From positions 1-7,456 of the forward strand of contig RKSK01000094.1 of assembly GCA_007570915.1 (NCBI GenBank): 7,456 nt of DNA, in the 5' to 3' direction. The translations under genes and the position numbers were made by a program. The notes beneath the pieces were generated by a model. That model was not told the origin of the DNA. It ran no database searches and saw nothing but the letters and a program-made list of their open reading frames with translations. This document shows, in pieces, positions 1-4,457 of the stretch. The stretch's first letter is position 1. The number at the start of each line of letters is the position of its first letter. The stretch is from Cenarchaeum sp. Its GTDB lineage: Archaea > Thermoproteota > Nitrososphaeria > Nitrososphaerales > Nitrosopumilaceae.

Positions 1-220
1 AAAGGAGACGGCGGGGTTCTGGGTCGACGGCCACATCGGCGACGCCGAGTTTGTCGCGGCGATCGAGTTTCTCATATCGCGCGGGATAATCGAGGTCGGG
101 GCCACGGGGTACGGGGCCCCCGGCGGCGCGGGCGTCCCCGCGTGGGTAAAGGAGACGGCGGGGTTCTGGGTCGACGGCCAGACCGACGACTCGACGTTTG
201 TCGCGGCGATCGAGTTTCTC
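1..220 (+). repeat. Two tandem in-frame coding repeats, 147-bp period
   Basis: The 33 bases at 1-33 are identical to 148-180, and the 24 bases at 50-73 are identical to 197-220, all at the same 147-base offset. The stretch between them differs (HIGDAE against QTDDST). The identity extends to third codon positions, which suggests recent duplication or conversion between repeat units rather than protein-level conservation alone. Confidence 0.9.
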
Positions 221-250
221 GTCGGCCGCGGGATAATAGCCGTGGGCTAG
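2..250 (+). CDS. 3' part of a tandem-repeat protein with W-V-K...G-F-W-V-D-G motifs, probably exported
   Basis: The frame is open from the window edge to TAG at 248-250 (82 residues); the start lies upstream of the window. It contains two copies of a roughly 35-residue unit: WVKETAGFWVDG, then an acidic stretch, then FVAAIEFL, then RGII. The first copy is cut by the edge (lacking W-V). A Gly/Pro/Ala-rich linker (about GATGYGAPGGAGVP) joins them. The copies lie exactly 147 bases (49 codons) apart. From memory, this kind of unit recurs at the ends of predicted secreted or surface proteins in Thaumarchaeota; its function is unknown to me. The rest of the protein, including any signal peptide or enzymatic domain, is not visible, so no role is assigned. 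Codon use matches the neighbours, with mostly G or C in third positions. The reading frame is near certain; the family link is remembered, not searched. Confidence 0.85.
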   Translation, partial: KETAGFWVDGHIGDAEFVAAIEFLISRGIIEVGATGYGAPGGAGVPAWVKETAGFWVDGQTDDSTFVAAIEFLVGRGIIAVG

Positions 251-268
251 GCGGCGCGCCAAGCTAGC

Positions 269-274
269 CTTAAA
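269..274 (+). promoter_or_regulatory. TATA-like box for the TPR gene
   Basis: CTTAAA is the only A/T run in the GC-rich 50-base gap between the upstream stop (250) and the ATG at 301. Its centre is about 29 bases before the ATG, the spacing expected for an archaeal TATA box when transcription starts at or next to the start codon. No Shine-Dalgarno sequence is present. Confidence 0.55.
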
Positions 275-300
275 GCCGCCCGCGCCGCGCCGCGCGCGCA

Positions 301-651
301 ATGGCGGGCCTGTTCTCGTACCCAAAGCGGAGGCTGCGCAAGATGATCGCCTCCGGCGACTATGCGGAGGCCATCGAGTTTGGCAGGTCGCTGGAGCGCA
401 GCCACGGGCGCGACCCGGACTACCTGTTCATCATGGGCAGCGCGCACTATGTCCTCGGCGACGCCGCCGAGTCCTCGCGCTACTTTGAGCGCGCCCTGGA
501 GATAAACCCCTACGACGCCGACTCTATGCTGCTCCTCGCGCGCCTCTATGCGCACGCCGGCAGGAAAAAGGAGGCGGGGGGCCTCTGCAGGAGGATGCTC
601 GACGCGGACCCAGAGAACGCCGAGGCCGCCGAGCTCCTCGGCTCGCTCTAG
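301..651 (+). CDS. Small tetratricopeptide-repeat (TPR) protein
   Basis: A 116-residue, all-helical protein made almost entirely of TPR units. A basic N-terminus (residues 8-15, PKRRLRKM) leads into a partial unit at about 14-39 (GDYAEAIEFGRSLE). A clear unit follows at about 40-73 (PDYLFIMGSAHYVLGD...YFERALEINP) and another at about 74-107 (LLLARLYAHAGRKKEA...LDADPEN), with the start of a capping helix after it. The consensus G/Y/A and A..ALE.NP positions are visible. TPR arrays are protein-interaction scaffolds; no enzymatic or membrane segment is seen and the partner is unknown. The ATG at 301 follows a TATA-like box at leaderless spacing. The stop TAG (649-651) overlaps the stop of the convergent minus-strand gene. 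The TPR call is secure; the cellular role is not. Confidence 0.9.
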   Translation: MAGLFSYPKRRLRKMIASGDYAEAIEFGRSLERSHGRDPDYLFIMGSAHYVLGDAAESSRYFERALEINPYDADSMLLLARLYAHAGRKKEAGGLCRRMLDADPENAEAAELLGSL

Positions 652-1118
652 GGGCGCGCGTAGACGCGCCCCATGAGCCACGCGCAGTACGCGCTGACCT
701 CCGGCGTGAGCTCGCACCATATGTGGAGCGAGTGCGGCAGGACGTCAATCCTCCCGCCGGCGTGGAAGACCTTTACGCCCTCCTTGCCCTCGTACATGTA
801 CGCGTCCTCGGCCCGCGCGCCGGGAATGCGCCGCTCTGCCTCGGCCTTCACCTCCGAGCGCGGGACGGGAAAGCGCGTGCGGCCCCTGTCGACTATGACG
901 CTCAGGTCGCGCCGGCCGTACATGGAGTGGTCGCGGATCTTTTCCTTGCCTGGAAAGTTGACGACGAGCCTCACGCCGTGCATCCTGCCCACGCCCTCGC
1001 CGATCTCGACGATGCGCGCGTACGCCGACGCGGGGCTGCGCGCCAGGAGCAGCCGGACCTGGGCCGTGTCGGCGGCCAGCGCGCGCCGCAGGTCCTCGGC
1101 CATCTCCGCAAAGCCCAC
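648..1118 (-). CDS. Conserved-looking hypothetical protein, 156 residues
   Basis: I do not recognise this protein. It is soluble-looking, with no signal peptide or membrane segment. An N-terminal helical part (about 1-45, MAEDLRRALAADTAQVRLLLARS) is followed by a mixed alpha/beta part with the strand-like segment VRLVVNFPGKEK (49-60), a basic MYGRRDLSVIVDRGRTRFPV (67-85), and EGVKVFHAGGRIDVLPHSLHIWCE (113-136). Two cysteines (135, 145) are too far from any partner pair to suggest a zinc site. Codon third positions are strongly G/C, and the translation looks like a folded protein, unlike the opposite-strand readings. The start is GTG at 1116-1118, because a minus-strand TATA-like box is centred about 27 bases upstream; an internal ATG at 1101-1103 is the alternative. 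It shares its stop tetranucleotide CTAG (648-651) with the convergent TPR gene and is divergent from the gene at 1194. Confidence 0.8.
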   Translation of the reverse strand: MGFAEMAEDLRRALAADTAQVRLLLARSPASAYARIVEIGEGVGRMHGVRLVVNFPGKEKIRDHSMYGRRDLSVIVDRGRTRFPVPRSEVKAEAERRIPGARAEDAYMYEGKEGVKVFHAGGRIDVLPHSLHIWCELTPEVSAYCAWLMGRVYARP

Positions 1119-1141
1119 GCGCGCGCGCGCCGCGGCCCCCG

Positions 1142-1147
1142 TTATAT
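1142..1147 (-). promoter_or_regulatory. TATA-like box for the minus-strand 156-residue gene
   Basis: The minus strand reads ATATAA here, centred about 27 bases upstream of the GTG at 1118, which fits leaderless transcription. It is the best TATA match in the window and supports the GTG start over the internal ATG. Confidence 0.6.
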
Positions 1148-1160
1148 CCGTGGCGCAGCG

Positions 1161-1167
1161 TTTTTTA
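1161..1167 (+). promoter_or_regulatory. TATA-like box for the 213-residue gene
   Basis: TTTTTTA is a lone A/T run centred about 30 bases before the ATG at 1194. It lies only about 19 bases, centre to centre, from the oppositely oriented TATA-like box at 1142-1147. Confidence 0.5.
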
Positions 1168-1193
1168 CCGGCCCCGCGCGCGCCGCGCGCGCA

Positions 1194-1835
1194 ATGGCGC
1201 TACCGATGGCGGGCCCCGGCGGCTATGGCGACGAGTGCTCCGAGCGCGCAAGCAGCCTCGAGGACTACAAGGTCACGTGCATCCGCTTTGTGCGCGACAT
1301 CTCGGCGGACTACCTCGCGTGGGTCGACCGCTACGCGCTGCCCGCCGGCGAGGACGCCCTCAGGCGAGAGGGGATCACGTCGGTCGTCGGCAGGGCCGAC
1401 GAGTGGATATCGCGCGTGGCCCGCTCGATCAGGGGCGTCGACGTGGTCATGAACGACGCGATCCAAAAGATGGCCGAGGCGACGGCCGGCCGGCCCTTCC
1501 CCATAGAAGTGACGGTCGGCGGCGTGCCGGCGTACGCGCGCGCGCGGCCGGGCGCAGTCGAGGTCCGCCTGCGGGCCGGGGGGAGGGGCGGGCGCGCCGC
1601 GGCCCTCGGGCGCCACTCGCGCGACGAGCGCTTTCGGCTAGAGTCGACGTTTCCGGCCTCCATCTCCGAGGGCGGCCTGGCCGGCTCGCCGGACGCCTCT
1701 GACCTCGCGCTCCGCCTGGACGCCTCGCGGGCCTCGCATGGCGACGTCGTCTCGTTTACCGTCGTGGTCCAGGAGACCGAGGCCGGCGAGGAGACCGACA
1801 GGCGCGGCGTGAGCACGATCGTCCACATCGCCTAG
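1194..1835 (+). CDS. Hypothetical protein, 213 residues: helical N-terminal half, beta-rich C-terminal half
   Basis: I do not recognise this protein. Residues about 15-100 look helical (SLEDYKVTCIRFVRDISADYLAWVDRYAL, then ADEWISRVARSIRGVDVVMNDAIQKMAEA). Residues about 102-213 look beta-rich with alternating valines (PIEVTVGGVPAY, AVEVRLRAGG, ALRLD, VVSFTVVVQETEAG, VSTIVHIA), interrupted by a Gly/Arg-rich loop at 128-142 (AGGRGGRAAALGR). There is no signal peptide or membrane helix, so it is probably cytoplasmic. The frame is open further upstream to about 723, but that part runs antisense to the 648-1118 gene and is rejected. The ATG at 1194 is chosen because a TATA-like box lies about 30 bases upstream; an ATG four codons later (1206) is possible. 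The last bases of the gene run into an AT-rich element (1835-1851) ahead of the PRC-barrel gene. Reality of the gene is well supported by codon use; function is unknown. Confidence 0.8.
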   Translation: MALPMAGPGGYGDECSERASSLEDYKVTCIRFVRDISADYLAWVDRYALPAGEDALRREGITSVVGRADEWISRVARSIRGVDVVMNDAIQKMAEATAGRPFPIEVTVGGVPAYARARPGAVEVRLRAGGRGGRAAALGRHSRDERFRLESTFPASISEGGLAGSPDASDLALRLDASRASHGDVVSFTVVVQETEAGEETDRRGVSTIVHIA

Positions 1836-1851
1836 GGTCAAGTAATTTTGC
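1835..1851. promoter_or_regulatory. AT-rich element upstream of the PRC-barrel gene (candidate regulatory site)
   Basis: GGGTCAAGTAATTTTGC stands out in this GC-rich sequence. It ends about 30 bases before the TATA-like box and 59 bases before the ATG at 1910. The minus strand at 4388-4400 carries a related sequence (GGGTCAAATTTGC) at matching distances from its gene. It could be a regulator site, or alternatively the TATA box of a transcript with a roughly 40-base leader. Confidence 0.3.
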
Positions 1852-1880
1852 GCAGTTGGGCCAAAACGCCAACACCGCGC

Positions 1881-1888
1881 CTAATAAG
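1881..1888 (+). promoter_or_regulatory. TATA-like box for the PRC-barrel gene
   Basis: CTAATAAG is centred about 25 bases before the ATG at 1910, consistent with leaderless initiation there and not at the internal ATG at 1931. Confidence 0.5.
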
Positions 1889-1909
1889 CGCGGGCCGCGG
1901 GGGTAGGGC

Positions 1910-2362
1910 ATGGCGGCAAGGCTTGCCGGGATGCCAGAGAACGTCACGACGACGCGCGACTTTGCGGGCCGCAGGGTCGTCGACAGGGAGGGCATCGAGT
2001 ACGGGCGCGTGAGGCGCGTCCACATCGACGAGGAGTCCCTCGGCGTGGCCGGCATGACCGTGGGCTATGGGGTGCTAAAGAGGTACTATTTGCCGCGCTC
2101 GAGCGTCTCGCGGATCACGGACGAGAGCGTCCTGCTCACGACGCCGCCAATCCGCGCGGGCGTCAGGGTCGACGACGTTGACGGCCACAGGATAGGAAAG
2201 GTGAGGCGCATCAACCGCAACACGGAGACCGGCGACGTCGAGTCGATCCAGGTCGCCCACGGGGTGTTCTCCACAAAGACCGTCTCGCTGGCCTCGATAT
2301 GGGGCGTGGGCAAGGCAGTCACGCTCAAGATGACGCGCTCGGAGTTTAGGTCGCGCCCCTAG
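1910..2362 (+). CDS. Tandem PRC-barrel domain protein
   Basis: A 150-residue protein with two PRC-barrel-like modules. Module 1 is about 17-77 (AGRRVVDREGIEYGRVRRVHID...RYYLPRSSVSRITDESVLL), with the usual 'G-x-x-V-x-D-x-x-G-x-x-x-G-x-V' opening and a short-strand ending. Module 2 is about 81-141 (IRAGVRVDDVDGHRIGKVRRINRNTETGDVESIQVAHG...SLASIWGVGKAVTLK), with the same opening. PRC-barrels are small beta-barrels known from the photosynthetic reaction-centre H subunit and RimM. In archaea, standalone copies are common and mostly uncharacterised, so a scaffolding or RNA/protein-binding role is inference only. It is strongly basic, with no export signal. The ATG at 1910 fits the TATA-like box at 1881-1888; an in-frame ATG at 1931 would start just before the domain and cannot be excluded. 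The TAG stop (2360-2362) overlaps the stop of the convergent zinc microprotein gene. Confidence 0.85.
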   Translation: MAARLAGMPENVTTTRDFAGRRVVDREGIEYGRVRRVHIDEESLGVAGMTVGYGVLKRYYLPRSSVSRITDESVLLTTPPIRAGVRVDDVDGHRIGKVRRINRNTETGDVESIQVAHGVFSTKTVSLASIWGVGKAVTLKMTRSEFRSRP

Positions 2363-2466
2363 CGCTCCCTCGAGCGCGCCTCCAGGCACGCGCGGCATAT
2401 GGCCGACGCGCCGTCAACGACGACCTCGACGTTCGAGGACAGGCACACGCGGCACAGGCCCCTCAT
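2359..2466 (-). CDS. 35-residue zinc-binding microprotein with two CxxC knuckles
   Basis: MRGLCRVCLSSNVEVVVDGA continues with SAICRACLEARSRER. Two CxxC pairs (C5/C8 and C24/C27) are separated by 15 residues that look like a beta hairpin, the layout of a minimal four-cysteine zinc ribbon; the C-terminal tail is basic. The frame is open upstream for over 100 codons, but that extension is antisense to the ABC ATPase gene. The ATG at 2464-2466 is chosen because a minus-strand TATA-like box (TTTTAT) is centred about 27 bases upstream, the same leaderless geometry as its neighbours. Codons are G/C-ending throughout. The TAG stop shares CTAG (2359-2362) with the convergent PRC-barrel gene, and the gene is divergent from the ABC operon. 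Zinc binding is inferred from the cysteines; a nucleic-acid or protein-docking role is only a guess. Confidence 0.7.
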   Translation of the reverse strand: MRGLCRVCLSSNVEVVVDGASAICRACLEARSRER

Positions 2467-2490
2467 GGCCGCGCCGCGGGCCGCGCGCAG

Positions 2491-2496
2491 ATAAAA
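2491..2496 (-). promoter_or_regulatory. TATA-like box for the zinc microprotein gene
   Basis: The minus strand reads TTTTAT, the only A/T run between the ATG at 2466 and the next 45 GC-rich bases. Its centre is about 27 bases upstream of that ATG. It independently supports a short gene rather than the tail of a longer antisense frame. Confidence 0.5.
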
Positions 2497-2544
2497 CGGT
2501 TTGGGGGGCCGCGCGCCGCCGGCGCCCACACGGGCCGCAATCGG

Positions 2545-2552
2545 TTTATAAT
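2545..2552 (+). promoter_or_regulatory. TATA-like box for the ABC exporter operon
   Basis: TTTATAAT is a near-ideal archaeal TATA sequence, centred about 28 bases before the GTG at 2576. The spacing places the transcript start at the start codon, so the operon mRNA is probably leaderless. Confidence 0.65.
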
Positions 2553-2575
2553 CGCGCCCGCGCCCCCGCGCGCGC

Positions 2576-3571
2576 GTGCTCGCAATCCAGACAGAGTCGC
2601 TCGTAAAGTCGTACGGCGGGGCCAACGCCGTCGACAACGTCAGCATCGGCGTCGAGGAGGGCGAGATATTCGGGTTCCTGGGCACGAACGGTGCGGGCAA
2701 GTCCACGACGATGATGATCCTCACGACGCTCCTCAAGCCGACCTCTGGCAGCGCGCGCGTGGTCGGCCACGACGTGGTCCAGAGCCCGCGCGAGGTCAGG
2801 CGCAACATCGGCTACGTCCAGCAGGACACGGCCGTCGACGAGTTCCTCACGGGCCGCGACAACCTCATGCTCCAGGCCCGCCTGAGCCACCTGCCGGCCG
2901 GCGAGCGCGGCAGGCGCATAGACGAGATACTCGCCATGATAGAGCTCGGGGCCAGGGCCGACGACGCGACGGTGACGTACTCGGGGGGCATGCGCAAGCG
3001 CCTCGACATAGCCGGCGGCCTCCTCCACATGCCGCGCGTGCTATTCCTCGACGAGCCCACCGTGGGCCTTGACATACAGACGAGGCGCAAGATATGGGAG
3101 TACATCCGGCGCGTGCACGACGAGTACGGCATGACGATATTCCTCACGACGCACTACATGGAGGAGGCCGACAGCCTCTGCGACAGGGTCGGGATAATAG
3201 ACCGCGGGCGCATACGCACCGTCGACTCGCCGTCGTCGCTAAAGTCTGCGATGGGCAGCGAGGTCATCACGATGCGCGTCGAGGGCGACGCCGGGGCGCT
3301 TGCCTCGGCGATACACGCGCTGCCGGGCATACGCGAGATGTCTCGCGACGGCGGCGAGATCACGGTGTACACGTACAGCGGGACGTCACTCATACCGAGG
3401 ATATTCGCCGAGTCGGGCGGCGCGGGGGCCAGGATCGCCTCGATCTCGCTCAAGCAGCCCACGCTTGACGACGTGTTCATCTCGTACACGGGCCGCGAGC
3501 TGCGCGACGACGAGGAGGCCGCCTATGACCGCAAAAAGGCCTACCGCAAGACGAGGGAGCTGCGCGCATGA
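2576..3571 (+). CDS. DrrA-type ABC transporter ATP-binding protein
   Basis: The nucleotide-binding subunit (331 residues) of an ABC-2 exporter, expected to hydrolyse ATP on the cytoplasmic face and drive the permease encoded next. Visible motifs are: Walker A GTNGAGKST (36-44), with Thr where Pro is usual; Q-loop around YVQQ (80-83), followed by DEFLTGRDNL as in the daunorubicin-resistance (DrrA) group; ABC signature YSGGMRKRLDIA (135-146); Walker B VLFLDEP (155-161); D-loop VGLD (163-166); and switch histidine in TTHYMEEAD (191-199). The C-terminal accessory region (about 215-305) ends with the QPTLDDVFISYTGREL segment typical of this group (DUF4162-like), followed by a charged tail. All catalytic residues are present. 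The start is GTG at 2576, set by the TATA-like box 28 bases upstream. It overlaps the permease gene by ATGA. Substrate cannot be told from sequence; drug, lipid or polysaccharide export are all possible. Confidence 0.93.
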   Translation: MLAIQTESLVKSYGGANAVDNVSIGVEEGEIFGFLGTNGAGKSTTMMILTTLLKPTSGSARVVGHDVVQSPREVRRNIGYVQQDTAVDEFLTGRDNLMLQARLSHLPAGERGRRIDEILAMIELGARADDATVTYSGGMRKRLDIAGGLLHMPRVLFLDEPTVGLDIQTRRKIWEYIRRVHDEYGMTIFLTTHYMEEADSLCDRVGIIDRGRIRTVDSPSSLKSAMGSEVITMRVEGDAGALASAIHALPGIREMSRDGGEITVYTYSGTSLIPRIFAESGGAGARIASISLKQPTLDDVFISYTGRELRDDEEAAYDRKKAYRKTRELRA

Positions 3572-4371
3572 CGGCCACCGGTGGGGCGCGCCTGCCGCAC
3601 ATATTTGGCGACACGTACACCGTGTTCTGGCGCGAGCTAAAGCGCTACCGCAAGTCGCGCAGCGGCGTGCTCATCAGGATGGTCCAGCCGGCCATATGGA
3701 TCGTCGTGATCGGAAACACGTTTGCCGGCACGCAGCCGCTCATAGAGTCAGTCGGGTTTGAGGGCAAGTACATCGACTTTATGGCGCCCGGCGTCATAAT
3801 ACTCACGGCCATATTCACGAGCGTCTTTGGCGGCGTCAACACGCTCTGGGACCGGCGCTACGGGTTTATGGCAAAGACGATCACGTCTCCCATATCGCGC
3901 TCGGCCATCGCGCTCGGCAAGATGGGGGCCATATCGCTCATCGCCGCGATGCAGGCGGGGATCATACTCGCGATCGCGCTGATAATAGGCGTCGAGATGG
4001 ACCTCCTCGCCGTCGCCCCCGTCATGGCCATAGTCGTGCTATTCTCCCTGGGATTCTCGGGCATATCCGTGAGCGCCGCGGCCGTCTCAAAGTCGCAGGA
4101 GACGTTCTGGGGCCTCATCAACTTCCTGGGGATGCCCCTGTTCATGCTCAGCCCCGCGCTCTTTCCGCTCGAGCTGCTGCCGGACTGGCTCGCCGCGGCG
4201 GCCAGCGTAAACCCCGTGACGTACGCGATCCTCGTCGTGAGGGGCCTCATGTCCGGCACGCTCGAGCCGGCCACGGCCCTCCTGGCCATGGCCGTGATAG
4301 CGGGCTTTGTCGCCGTGATGGTCGGCATCACGACGTACGTGTTCATGCGCGAGGTCAGCAGGCCGTTCTAG
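3568..4371 (+). CDS. DrrB-type ABC-2 permease
   Basis: The membrane subunit (267 residues, the usual size for the family) that partners the upstream ATPase; its ATG overlaps the ATPase stop in ATGA, indicating translational coupling. A cytoplasmic N-terminus with an amphipathic, basic stretch (TVFWRELKRYRKSRSG, 18-33) leads to about six membrane segments near residues 35-53, 72-92, 118-141, 147-172, 181-204 and 236-257. Between segments 2 and 3 is the cytoplasmic loop WDRRYGFMAKTITSPISRSAIALGK (94-118), and before the last segment the NPVTYAILVVRGLM stretch (215-228); both are conserved features of ABC2 membrane proteins of the DrrB/NodJ kind. No defects are seen. The exported substrate is unknown. 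The gene ends in C-TAG, 86 bases before the secreted NHL/HYR gene, which has its own promoter-like signals; whether the exporter serves that protein is unsupported. Confidence 0.92.
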   Translation: MTATGGARLPHIFGDTYTVFWRELKRYRKSRSGVLIRMVQPAIWIVVIGNTFAGTQPLIESVGFEGKYIDFMAPGVIILTAIFTSVFGGVNTLWDRRYGFMAKTITSPISRSAIALGKMGAISLIAAMQAGIILAIALIIGVEMDLLAVAPVMAIVVLFSLGFSGISVSAAAVSKSQETFWGLINFLGMPLFMLSPALFPLELLPDWLAAAASVNPVTYAILVVRGLMSGTLEPATALLAMAVIAGFVAVMVGITTYVFMREVSRPF

Positions 4372-4387
4372 GGGCGCGCGCGGGTGG

Positions 4388-4400
4388 GCAAATTTGACCC
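4388..4400. promoter_or_regulatory. AT-rich palindromic element upstream of the NHL/HYR gene
   Basis: GCAAATTTGACCC contains the perfect palindrome CAAATTTG (4389-4396). It ends about 30 bases before the TATA-like box and 58 bases before the ATG at 4458. On the minus strand it reads GGGTCAAATTTGC, resembling the element at 1835-1851. It is a candidate dimeric regulator site, or an upstream TATA box. Confidence 0.35.
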
Positions 4401-4429
4401 AATCGGCAACAAATGCTGACGCTGGCCCC

Positions 4430-4436
4430 CATTTTT
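4430..4436 (+). promoter_or_regulatory. TATA-like box for the NHL/HYR gene
   Basis: CATTTTT is centred about 25 bases before the ATG at 4458, at the short end of the spacing seen for the other promoters in this window. It favours the 4458 start over the in-frame ATG at 4413, which lies upstream of this box. Confidence 0.4.
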
Positions 4437-4457
4437 GGCGCCCGCGAGGCCGCTCGC

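Noticed and set aside
247..748. Minus-strand open frames opposite the TPR gene
   Set aside because: They are antisense to a clear TPR protein; the frame ends at 247 only because C-TAG also reads as a stop on the other strand.
723..1193. Upstream extension of the 213-residue gene to an earlier ATG
   Set aside because: This stretch is antisense to the 156-residue gene, which has better codon use and its own promoter-like box; the ATG at 1194 has a TATA-like box at the right distance.
1856..1873. Small hairpin GTTGG...CCAAC between the 213-residue and PRC-barrel genes as a terminator
   Set aside because: The stem is only five pairs with a nine-base loop and no T-tract follows; archaeal terminators do not need a hairpin, so nothing supports it.
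2467..2808. Longer version of the zinc microprotein starting inside the ABC ATPase gene
   Set aside because: The extension is antisense to a well-defined ATPase domain and lacks protein-like character; the short form has its own ATG and TATA-like box.
4413..4457. ATG at 4413 as the start of the NHL/HYR protein
   Set aside because: It lies upstream of the best TATA-like box and adds 15 residues before an otherwise complete signal peptide. It remains possible because it would supply positive charges to the signal peptide.
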